DNA from: Alphaproteobacteria bacterium
GTDB lineage: Bacteria; Pseudomonadota; Alphaproteobacteria; Micropepsales; Micropepsaceae
NCBI GenBank assembly: GCA_003131925.1
Contig: PKWC01000202.1
Coordinates: 11,780-29,055 of the forward strand
Reading direction: 5' to 3'
DNA: 17,276 bases
Shown here: one piece after another, positions 8,008 to 13,941 of the stretch
How the letters are laid out: each line of letters opens with the position of its first letter
Position numbering within the stretch: the first letter of the stretch is position 1
The notes under the pieces: model-generated
The model's input: only the letters and a program-made list of their open reading frames with translations
The model's database searches: none
What the model was told of the DNA's origin: nothing
Translations under genes and position numbers: made by a program

Positions 8008-8160
8008 AGCGTGTTCCGCCCGGAATGAATCGCCACCCCAAAGCGTGTCATTCCCGCGAAAGCGGGAACCCAGTTCGTAAGGCGCCAGCGCCGTTCCATC
8101 TGGGTCCCCGCTTTCGCGGGGATGACATGTTTTGGTTCGATTTGAAGAGAACACGCACTA
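8005..8160. repeat. MITE-like repeat, copy 1 (156 bp)
   Basis: It begins TAGAGCGTGTTCCG and ends with the complement of TAGTGCGTGTTCTC, giving short terminal inverted repeats. Inside, GTCATTCCCGCGAAAGCGGG and CCCCGCTTTCGCGGGGATGA form a long hairpin. The first 54 bases match the right end of copy 2 (11161 back to 11108, reverse strand) with one difference, so the two copies belong to one family and lie in opposite orientation. The first three bases are the serBA stop codon. No coding capacity; any mobility would need an enzyme supplied in trans. Confidence 0.7.
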
Positions 8161-8275
8161 GTGGATCAGATCAGACACTTGGTACCCGAGATGACAGGCT
8201 GGGTGCGTCGCGCCGAATGAAGGTAACTCAGGCAGCTCCCCAACTTGACCCGGGTTTGATCGTCTATCATAACAA

Positions 8276-8288
8276 TTCGGGGTCAGAG
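8276..8288. repeat. Left flanking inverted repeat of the RAYT gene
   Basis: GGGGTCAGAGT here is the exact reverse complement of ACTCTGACCCC on the other side of the transposase gene (about 9068-9078). Such GGGGTCAGAGT-type pairs regularly border Y1/REP-associated transposase genes and are plausible recognition sites. Confidence 0.5.
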
Positions 8289-8300
8289 TATGAACCAGCG

Positions 8301-9017
8301 TTAGAGCAGTGCCAGCTGGCGCTTGTCGGCTGCTGCCCTGGGCCGCGGACCCGGTGGCAGAGGCGTCACGCGCCGCTTGAGCGCTTTGGCGATTTCCATT
8401 CGGAAACGCTCCCCTCCCATCACCCGGCCGCCATTGGTGGCGTGGCGCAGCGCGGAGACGAAGGGTCCCTCGAGTGGCGTCCGGAAGCACAGGCGGTATT
8501 CCTTTTGCCGGTCCGCCGCGTTGCGGCCGAGCGCCCGATAAAGAGGGTGGTCGGTGAGAAGCGCGTCCGCTGCGCCGAGGCCATGGGCGCGGTAGCTCGA
8601 CCATGGATAGTCGCGCGGACGGGCCACCATTCCCGCCCGGACGGGATTGAGTTCGATATAGCGGCAGCAATCCAGGAAATAGGCATCGCTGTCGACCGGC
8701 GCCGCGCGGTAGCGGCCCTCCCACAGGGTGCCCGTGCGGCGCTGGATGCGGTTGATGTGGCGCACATAGCGCCGGCCGAGCGATTGCAGGGTGCGCGGAA
8801 CGCTCTCTTCCTCTTGGGGAGTGGCCAGCAGATGAACGTGGTTGGTCATCAGCACATAAGCATGGATCGCCAGTCCGTACTCGCTCGCCGCGTCGTTGAG
8901 CCAGCCCCGATACTGTGCGTAGTCCTCCGGCGCAAAGAAAATCGCCTGCCGATTGTTGCCGCGCTGGATGAGGTGCAGCGGCTGGTTCTTTAGAAAATAC
9001 CGCCTGTGCCGCGCCAT
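8301..9017 (-). CDS. REP-associated tyrosine transposase (RAYT, Y1_Tnp family)
   Basis: A 238-residue member of the IS200/IS605-related Y1 transposase group that is associated with REP palindromes. It shows MARHRRYFLKNQPLHLIQRG with the family's N-terminal strand, the metal-binding HUH motif NHVHLL near residue 60, a candidate catalytic tyrosine in GRRYVRHIN, and the C-terminal wording GTLWEGRYRA and YIELNPVRAGMV. These are single-strand DNA transposases, thought to be domesticated for moving short repeats. The ATG at 9017 fits the family N-terminus; an extension to 9146 is open but runs through the flanking repeat. The gene looks intact. It lies close to the MITE-like copy at 8005-8160, but no link between the two is shown. 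Confidence 0.88.
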   Translation of the reverse strand: MARHRRYFLKNQPLHLIQRGNNRQAIFFAPEDYAQYRGWLNDAASEYGLAIHAYVLMTNHVHLLATPQEEESVPRTLQSLGRRYVRHINRIQRRTGTLWEGRYRAAPVDSDAYFLDCCRYIELNPVRAGMVARPRDYPWSSYRAHGLGAADALLTDHPLYRALGRNAADRQKEYRLCFRTPLEGPFVSALRHATNGGRVMGGERFRMEIAKALKRRVTPLPPGPRPRAAADKRQLALL

Positions 9018-9065
9018 GCCCGCGCCCCAGCTTGCAATCGCCTCAATAGCAAGGGACGCTGCCAG

Positions 9066-9101
9066 ATACAACTCTGACCCCAAACCTTTTGACCCCAAAC
9101 C
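9066..9101. repeat. Right flanking repeat of the RAYT gene with 15-bp tandem duplication
   Basis: ACTCTGACCCC matches, in reverse complement, the repeat left of the transposase. It runs straight into two direct copies of GACCCCAAACCTTTT. Repeats of this kind beside Y1 transposase genes are plausible binding or cleavage sites. Confidence 0.55.
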
Positions 9102-9124
9102 TTTTCGGTCCCGGTCTGTCGCAA

Positions 9125-9328
9125 CTATTTTGGCTGCAATTCGCACAGCTTTAGCGCGAGTGCGAGCACTGGTTTCATCGCCTGATCCACCTCTGCCAGC
9201 GACAGTTCAAGCGCCACCCGGACGTGCTCTATCAGCTCAGGATTGTGCGCCCGTATGCCAGCCGAAAGGGCTTGAAGAAATAGATGATGGGCAGCAACCC
9301 ATCGGCCGGGATTGTCTTCAAGTTCCAT
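9125..9328 (-). CDS. Small hypothetical protein (67 aa)
   Basis: MELEDNPGRWVAAHHLFLQA followed by an all-helical sequence ending KLCELQPK. The start at 9328 is set by a strong ribosome binding site, AAGGAGAG (complement of 9336-9343), seven bases upstream. The frame remains open to a TTG at 9457, which would add 43 residues (including AWVDDSPYTILQDV); the added part may instead be debris of a neighbouring gene. No family was recognised. The mix of hydrophobic and charged residues suggests a soluble helical bundle. It lies in the degraded island between the transposase and the tRNA-like sequence. Confidence 0.5.
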   Translation of the reverse strand: MELEDNPGRWVAAHHLFLQALSAGIRAHNPELIEHVRVALELSLAEVDQAMKPVLALALKLCELQPK

Positions 9329-9396
9329 TGAATGTCTCTCCTTGTGCGACTGTTTCACGTCGCGGAGACGATAAAGCTTCTTTCCGGGCTCCGAAT

Positions 9397-9570
9397 TTAC
9401 GTCTTGGAGGATTGTGTAAGGGCTGTCATCGACCCATGCCTTAATTTTGGCCTCCAAGATTGGGAGATCGGATAGGCAACGGCAGCCTCGACGTAATCTG
9501 TTTGCCCTGCTGCATTGTCAGTTATCTCGCGAAGATACCGACCATTGATGCCGTTCAAAATGATTCGCAT
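9397..9570 (-). pseudogene. 5' stump of a phospholipase D-like gene
   Basis: From the ATG at 9570, with AAGGA five bases upstream, the frame reads MRIILNGINGRYLREITDNA then AGQTDYVEAAVAYP. This is the characteristic beginning of a family of PLD-like nuclease/transferase proteins of roughly 400 residues. After about 35 codons the similarity stops and the frame ends at a TAA (9397), so both HKD catalytic motifs are missing. A one-base shift at about 9465 would connect to the open frame DLPILEAKIKAWVDDSPY and on into the 67-aa gene. The start is genuine in appearance, the gene is broken. The family assignment rests on memory of the N-terminus. Confidence 0.45.
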
Positions 9571-9643
9571 CGGCGTCCTTAAGGAATCATCTCAATGCGA
9601 TTGAAAATAGGTAGTGAACGCCTTGGCAACCAGTCCCTCCCAC

Positions 9644-9679
9644 TGTGCCCGCTTGTGTGCCCGCTTGTGTGCCCGCTTT
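9644..9679. repeat. 12-bp unit repeated three times in tandem
   Basis: TGTGCCCGCTTG occurs at 9644-9655 and 9656-9667, and again with one changed base at 9668-9679. There is no spacer, so it is not a CRISPR array. It lies between the tRNA-like sequence and the PLD stump in otherwise non-coding DNA. Confidence 0.75.
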
Positions 9680-9783
9680 TTGCGCCGCTATTCGCTATTT
9701 GGGGCCGATTCGTTCCGTTTTCGCCTTCCCCGCTCGCACCATGAGAACACGCGAAAACCCCTTTATTTGCATGCGTTTGGCGC

Positions 9784-9857
9784 TGGCTGGGGGACTAGGA
9801 TTCGAACCTAGACTGGCGGAGTCAGAGTCCGCTGTCCTACCGCTGCACGATCCAAGG
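9784..9857 (-). tRNA. tRNA-Gln(CUG)-like sequence, probably a pseudogene or attachment-site remnant
   Basis: On the minus strand 74 bases fold as tRNA-Gln: anticodon arm GCGGA-CTCTGAC-TCCGC (anticodon CTG), T arm CTAGG-TTCGAAT-CCTAG, 3' acceptor strand TCCCCCA, discriminator G and an encoded CCA. The 5' acceptor strand should read TGGGGGA but reads CCTTGGA, so the outer four pairs are lost; the D stem also has a G-G mismatch. The sequence is thus intact from about position 5 to the 3' end only. That is the pattern left by integration or deletion at a tRNA gene. A scanner may still call it a tRNA. Confidence 0.7.
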
Positions 9858-10331
9858 CGGGAGCCTGAAAACAGCTCAATGCAAAACGCTTGAACTACAC
9901 TCTTGCGCGATCGGGAACCCCGCCGGATACCCACGGTGCATTTGCCGACAACTGCACTCGGGCAGTACCTTACCACGAAACTGCGGAAGTATTGAGGTTT
10001 GAGCCGTTGCGTTTCGGCGGCAAGCGGTAATCGATCGCAATTTTTGTGCGGAACTGGTGTCCCCCAGCCGAACCTGCACGTCTTATTGACGGCGGACTCG
10101 GAGCTTTACTCCATCGACCGCGCGTTCGAGGGGCGCATTGCTCCAGGCAGGCGCCAGACGGCCGCAGGCAGGCACAGGCGTGCAAAAACGATGATCGTCG
10201 ATGCGCAGCGGCCCTGGTGCGCACAGATCTCGAACGAACCCGTTTGATCTTGTAGGCTCACCGTTCGGCCGCGCTTGGCCGCGCCATCGTCATGGGGGCA
10301 TGCGAGAAAAGTGGAAAACGGCGAAACGGGC
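9858..10331. other. 474-base intergenic region without recognised gene
   Basis: No convincing coding region, RNA or repeat. A short local repeat CAGGCAGGC / CGCAGGCAGGC lies near 10145-10175. The open frames here have no ribosome binding sites and no family-like sequence. It separates the tRNA-like sequence from the Pycsar-effector-like gene and should contain the latter's promoter, which I could not locate. Confidence 0.4.
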
Positions 10332-10853
10332 ATGGACGTTGAGAGAGAATTGCTGCTCGATCAGTTCGCGGCATTCGAACGCGGCGTGCTGCAGGACAAC
10401 ATCATTCTCAGCGATCAGAAATCGGGAATACTCCTGGCGTTTTCCGGTGCGATGGTGATTTTCTGTATCGAGGCAATCTCCAGTCCGCATGCTGCAAATC
10501 ATGCGCTGAACTATCCGGTGGCCGCGATCGATGCGCTGTACCTTCTGGCGGCTCTAGGGTTTCTCGTCTCCTGTCACTTCTCCCTGACGACGGTCTTTCC
10601 GCGAATACGTCACGGACGCGACGATCACATTTTCTGGGAGTCGTCCCTATATCGGCTTCCCGCGGACGAATTCGTTGCCCGGCTGCGCGCCATCGATGTG
10701 GCGGCCGCGCGCGACGACAAGAGCCGGCATATCCACACGCTCGCAGGAATATGCCGGGACAAATTTGCGCATTTCCGAAGGTCGATTCAATTCGCCCAGG
10801 GTGCGTTTCTCCTGCTCGTCGTCGCCGAACTGGCCCGCGTCGTCATCGCCTGA
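10332..10853 (+). CDS. Pycsar-effector-like (PycTM / DUF5706-type) membrane protein
   Basis: A 173-residue protein with membrane helices near 32-49, 63-83 and 155-172. The order of features follows the Pycsar effector domain family: an N-terminal helix ending in DNIILSDQKSG (Asp28, Lys30), two helices, a FPRI turn, a DDHIFWESS segment, an acidic helical stretch, and LAGICRDKFAHFRRSIQFA before the last helix. In Pycsar antiphage defence, PycTM proteins are triggered by cCMP or cUMP made by a neighbouring cyclase and damage the membrane. No intact cyclase gene is adjacent; a cyclase stump lies 400 bases downstream. ATG 10332 gives the family-like start, with no strong ribosome site; GTG 10311 is possible. 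Identification is by pattern recall. Confidence 0.6.
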   Translation: MDVERELLLDQFAAFERGVLQDNIILSDQKSGILLAFSGAMVIFCIEAISSPHAANHALNYPVAAIDALYLLAALGFLVSCHFSLTTVFPRIRHGRDDHIFWESSLYRLPADEFVARLRAIDVAAARDDKSRHIHTLAGICRDKFAHFRRSIQFAQGAFLLLVVAELARVVIA

Positions 10854-10929
10854 AGGGGGATGCGGCAGGGGGCGTCAGGTCTCCGTGGAGACGCGCAAAG
10901 GACATGCCCTCAGTTGCGCTGGTCGCGAT

Positions 10930-11161
10930 TAGAGCGCGTTCCGCTCAAATAGAACCAAAGCGTGTCATCGCGGCCGACCCGCCTTCGCCGAAGCGAAGCT
11001 TCGGCTTCGCGCAGGCAGGCGCGAAGCGGAGAGCCGGAACCCAGGACCCTGAAGAAATTCCGTAAGCACTGCTTCTGGGTTCTCCCCCGGTTAAACCGGG
11101 GGATCATCGCGGGAATGACACGCTTTGGGGTGGCGATTCATTCCGGGCGGAACGCGCTCTA
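10930..11161. repeat. MITE-like repeat, copy 2 (232 bp, inverted relative to copy 1)
   Basis: Perfect terminal inverted repeats TAGAGCGCGTTCCGC at both ends. The right end, read on the minus strand, is 53/54 identical to the left end of copy 1, while the left end (CTCAAATAGAACCAAAGCGT) resembles the right end of copy 1 (complement contains TCAAATCGAACCAAAAC). So both copies share the same two different ends in opposite orientation. The core differs and is longer, with hairpins such as GAAGCGAAGCTTCGGCTTC and CCCCCGGTTAAACCGGGGG. It fills most of the gap 10854-11253, which holds no other recognised feature. Confidence 0.72.
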
Positions 11162-11253
11162 GCTGAGTATTCGAGCGGAAATTAGGCTATTCTGCTGCGG
11201 CATCAGCCGGATTGCCGCGGGGCGCGCGGCTCCCGATGCGAGGAAGAGACATC

Positions 11254-11349
11254 GTGCGGCGCAAACTGGTCGCCATCCTTGTTGCCGACATCGTCGGTTA
11301 CAGCCGCCTCATGGGCATCGACGAAACCGGCACGCGGCAACAGAGTTGA
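11254..11349 (+). pseudogene. 5' stump of a class III adenylate/guanylate cyclase gene
   Basis: From a GTG at 11254, with GAGGAAGAG six bases upstream, the frame reads RRKLVAILVADIVGYSRLMG then IDETGTRQQ and stops at TGA (11347). This is the start of the class III cyclase catalytic domain of the kind abundant in rhizobia, with the first metal-binding Asp in VADIVGYSRLM. Everything after about 31 codons is missing: no GDG metal motif, no second half. The next 100 bases do not continue the family in any frame that I could see. The good ribosome site shows it was once a gene. Confidence 0.72.
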
Positions 11350-11455
11350 AAATCTATCTTGCGACGTGTTCTCGAAGCCGCGCTGGATTTGGCTGGTGGC
11401 CGCAATTGCGCGACCCACCAGCGAACTAACGGGTGGCGGGGCTATCCCGGCTCAT

Positions 11456-12322
11456 CTAGCCACTTCCTGCATGAGTCGCAGCATGAAATTGTTTTTCCCA
11501 TCGGCGCAGATTGTCGTTGCCGGCGCGAAGATAGGGCGTGAATACAGCCAGCCGGATCAGAGCGCGGTTCAACACGCTGGCAGGAAATCTCAGGGGCTTC
11601 ACGAAATCGACAAACAATACCACGCGTGGCTGATCAGTTTCATTCCATGCCTCGTGCTCGTAAGCGTCATCGAATACCAATACGCGGCCCTCCTGCCAGG
11701 TGCGAAGCTCCGGTCCGATGCGGATCGCGACGTTCTCTCGGGGCTCGGGCACCATCAGACCGAGATGAAGCCGCAAGACGCCATTGTAGGGGCCGCGGTG
11801 CGGAGGCAGGCGCTTTTTAGGTTCTAAAACGGAGAACATCGCCGTCTTCAGTCCAGGAATTTTTCGAACGATGCGCCACGTTTCCGGACAGAGATCGATA
11901 TTGCGTTGCGATCGGATGCCGTATGCCACGAACAAAAATATCTTCCAGCCAGAATCCCGCGTGATTGAGCGGGCGTCGATGGTGATGTCCTGTACATTGG
12001 GCAACTCGTCCTTGCGGAGCAGAATACGTTCGAGTTCGGCCCTGACGGCACACCATTCGCCTTCGATCCCGGCCACCCAAGGAAATACGGCGTTGTCGTA
12101 CACGCAGGGGTTTCCGAGCCTGGAATATTTCAGGTTCAGACGCTCTGCGAAGGCCACGATACCGTTGAAGAGGTGCGCGATCAGCCCCGCCTGTCGCATC
12201 GGCGCGATCCCGTCAGTCTCCCGGTATTGCCGGGCCATTGCGGGCTTGATGCGGGAACCGCAGGGACTGAAGTCGCGGCCCGCGCCACCGGCCGGCACGT
12301 CCGGCGAGCCCGCGTCGCTCAC
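11456..12322 (-). CDS. Aspartyl/asparaginyl beta-hydroxylase (AspH-type, 2OG/Fe(II))
   Basis: A 288-residue dioxygenase from a GTG at 12322 that overlaps the upstream TGA by four bases. The catalytic core lies at about 160-245: PPHRGPYNGVLRLHLGLMVP with iron ligand His186 and FDDAYEHEAWNETDQPRVVL with His223 and a 2-oxoglutarate-binding Arg233. This matches the AspH core (MHLGL ... FEHEVW) more closely than LpxO, and has the same two-histidine site. These enzymes hydroxylate Asp/Asn side chains of peptides, or acyl chains in LpxO. Alternative starts are ATG 12238 and 12199. It is the last gene of the four-gene operon. The upstream in-frame extension to 12847 crosses two genes and is spurious. 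Confidence 0.87.
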   Translation of the reverse strand: MSDAGSPDVPAGGAGRDFSPCGSRIKPAMARQYRETDGIAPMRQAGLIAHLFNGIVAFAERLNLKYSRLGNPCVYDNAVFPWVAGIEGEWCAVRAELERILLRKDELPNVQDITIDARSITRDSGWKIFLFVAYGIRSQRNIDLCPETWRIVRKIPGLKTAMFSVLEPKKRLPPHRGPYNGVLRLHLGLMVPEPRENVAIRIGPELRTWQEGRVLVFDDAYEHEAWNETDQPRVVLFVDFVKPLRFPASVLNRALIRLAVFTPYLRAGNDNLRRWEKQFHAATHAGSG

Positions 12323-12711
12323 TGTTTGCGAAGCCGTCGGCTGCGGGTCCTGCTCCGTCTCGCGTTGCCCGGCTTGGACGAAGCGCGCGTGGATTTTTTG
12401 GCGGGTGTCTTGGCTTTTTTCGGTGTCGACTTTTTTTTCTTTTTGGAAGAATTGCTCGACGATGAAGCGCTGCGATCGAAAGCAGGAAACGGCGCGCCGC
12501 CGCGCGGCGCCTTCATGATGTCCATCATGACACGCCGCGCGATACCTTTGAGCACGCCGAGCGGCTGCGCATCCACATAGTTTTCGACCAAGGTCTGGTC
12601 GAAAGGCTTGCCGTGCTTGCCGAGGTCCTGAAGACCTTCCACAAACTTGCGCGCAAATGCGCTCGTTACTGGTGCTGCGAGTGGGTGACCACGTAAGGGC
12701 CTGTTTTTCAC
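12319..12711 (-). CDS. Small protein with serine linker and histone-like Lys/Arg tail
   Basis: A 130-residue protein of unknown function. Residues 1-78 form a folded-looking part (PVTSAFARKFVEGLQDLGKH, then ENYVDAQPLGVLKG). A SSSSNSS linker follows, then a tail of KKKKKSTPKKAKTPAKK and RRSRTRSRRLRK, as in histone H1-like and AlgP-like proteins, which suggests contact with DNA, RNA or another polyanion. The start is GTG 12711 with GGGGGAAG about five bases upstream; the lipase gene ends 15 bases before it, and the hydroxylase GTG overlaps its stop. It lies between modification enzymes, so it might be their substrate or carrier. The T-runs near 12412-12440 on the plus strand are simply the lysine codons. 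Confidence 0.72.
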   Translation of the reverse strand: MKNRPLRGHPLAAPVTSAFARKFVEGLQDLGKHGKPFDQTLVENYVDAQPLGVLKGIARRVMMDIMKAPRGGAPFPAFDRSASSSSNSSKKKKKSTPKKAKTPAKKSTRASSKPGNARRSRTRSRRLRKQ

Positions 12712-12726
12712 TGGCGCTTCCCCCGG

Positions 12727-13941
12727 TTAGAGCACATCGGCGATAGCTTGCTGCGTCAAATCGTATTCCATCATGAACATGTGGTCGATGTCGCCCCTCA
12801 CATTCACCCAATGCGAACTGGGAAGGGTCACGAGACGGGTCGACCACGCAGGCTGAATTCCGTCGCCTGGCACGTTGGGTCCGTTGGATATTGGAGAACT
12901 GCTGGGATCGAACGACCCCGTAAGCAGTTTCCAGTCGATACTGCCCACCGTCGTGTCGCCGATCTGTACCCCGCGAATGTTGAAGAATCTGTCCGCGTAC
13001 TGCGTCAGCGGCGCGGCGATCGTCTGGTAGATGTTAAGGGCGTATTGGAGTTCCGCCAGCATGAAACCCGTGTTGCCCGGATATTGATTCGGTACGAGGT
13101 TGAATGGGTCCAGCTGACTTGGATAAGCCAACAGCGGAAATTCCGGATCGTTCGCGAGCGCGGCCTGATTTGTAAGATATGTTGCCATATCGAGATAGGG
13201 CAAGGTGTAGCAGCCGGGAAATGACGTGATTACCTTGATGACGTTCATCGTGCCCAGCCAGTTGAAATAGGATTCGCCTTCAAACCAGCGGTGAATTTGA
13301 CCATCGTAGCCGTAGAACGGCGAAGCAACCGTGACGGCCCGCGTCATTTGCGCGAGAAGCGGGTTATTCTGGCGCAAGATAAGATCGACGATCATTCCGC
13401 CAAAGCTGTGGCCCATCAGTATGAAATCGGCCAACGGGTCGCAATGGGTCTTGGCTTGAACGGTGCTCCTGAATTTTGGAAGGAACTGGTTCAAAAAAAA
13501 CGAGACCGTCTCGTCGAGGCGTCGGCGCCAATCCCAGCCGAATATGAACCAATCCAGATTGTTGAGTTCGCACCACGCAGTGAATCTGTCGTAGGGCGTG
13601 AGACCGAAGATCTCGACGGAACCGTTTGCAATGATGATCCTGTTATTCAAATCGCGATAGACGCCATCGCCGTCCTTGTGCATTTTCAGTTTCAGCGCAT
13701 CTCCGAGAAATGTATCGAGTGTCAGCCAGACCTTGTCATAATGAAACTTCTGGCCGGGTCCTCCGCTGTCTTTGTAAAGTTTTTTTGCACGAAAGAGCTG
13801 GCATCCCATACCGCCCGGAAACAAAAAGAGCGTGCGCCGCTTAGGGTTCGGCGATTTCGACTGATAACGCCAGATGAATTCAGTGATTGGAGTTTCGAGA
13901 AAGCGCAGTTGTTCGCTGTCGCGTGTGTCGGCATAGCTCAT
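12727..13941 (-). CDS. LCAT-like alpha/beta hydrolase (lipase/acyltransferase family)
   Basis: A 404-residue enzyme of the lecithin:cholesterol acyltransferase/PDAT-like group. It shows the family signatures in order: FLFPGGMGCQLF near 39-50 (oxyanion region), FGWDWRRRLDE (134-144), the nucleophile elbow GHSFGG (Ser179), a late PGDGIQPAWS with Asp360, and DHMFMMEY with His387. The triad is therefore complete. There is no signal peptide, so it probably acts in the cytoplasm, unlike most LCAT relatives. Family members move or hydrolyse acyl chains of lipids. The ATG at 13941 overlaps the end of the radical SAM gene (13938), which shows translational coupling. Substrate unknown; lipid or acylated pathway intermediate is inference. 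Confidence 0.85.
   Translation of the reverse strand: MSYADTRDSEQLRFLETPITEFIWRYQSKSPNPKRRTLFLFPGGMGCQLFRAKKLYKDSGGPGQKFHYDKVWLTLDTFLGDALKLKMHKDGDGVYRDLNNRIIIANGSVEIFGLTPYDRFTAWCELNNLDWFIFGWDWRRRLDETVSFFLNQFLPKFRSTVQAKTHCDPLADFILMGHSFGGMIVDLILRQNNPLLAQMTRAVTVASPFYGYDGQIHRWFEGESYFNWLGTMNVIKVITSFPGCYTLPYLDMATYLTNQAALANDPEFPLLAYPSQLDPFNLVPNQYPGNTGFMLAELQYALNIYQTIAAPLTQYADRFFNIRGVQIGDTTVGSIDWKLLTGSFDPSSSPISNGPNVPGDGIQPAWSTRLVTLPSSHWVNVRGDIDHMFMMEYDLTQQAIADVL

Noticed and set aside
8025..8993. 322-codon plus-strand frame
   Set aside because: Antisense shadow of the RAYT gene, starting within the MITE-like repeat.
9644..9679. CRISPR array
   Set aside because: Unit of 12 bases, three copies, no spacers, no cas genes in the window.
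9645..9893. Plus-strand frame containing GLGFEPRLAESESAVL
   Set aside because: This is the translated complement of the tRNA-like sequence, a common false ORF.
10878..10891. GTCTCCGTGGAGAC hairpin after the Pycsar-like gene as terminator
   Set aside because: Loop of two bases and no T-run; too weak to call.
11254..11349. Reading the stump plus 10332-10853 as an intact Pycsar operon
   Set aside because: The cyclase part has only the first metal motif and a stop after 31 codons, and a MITE-like repeat separates the two.
12412..12445. T-runs resembling a rho-independent terminator
   Set aside because: They are the complement of lysine codons in the basic tail and have no stem before them.
12322..12847. 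Upstream in-frame extension of the hydroxylase gene
   Set aside because: It runs through the whole 130-aa gene and into the lipase gene in another frame; the GTG at 12322 overlaps the preceding stop and fits the operon.
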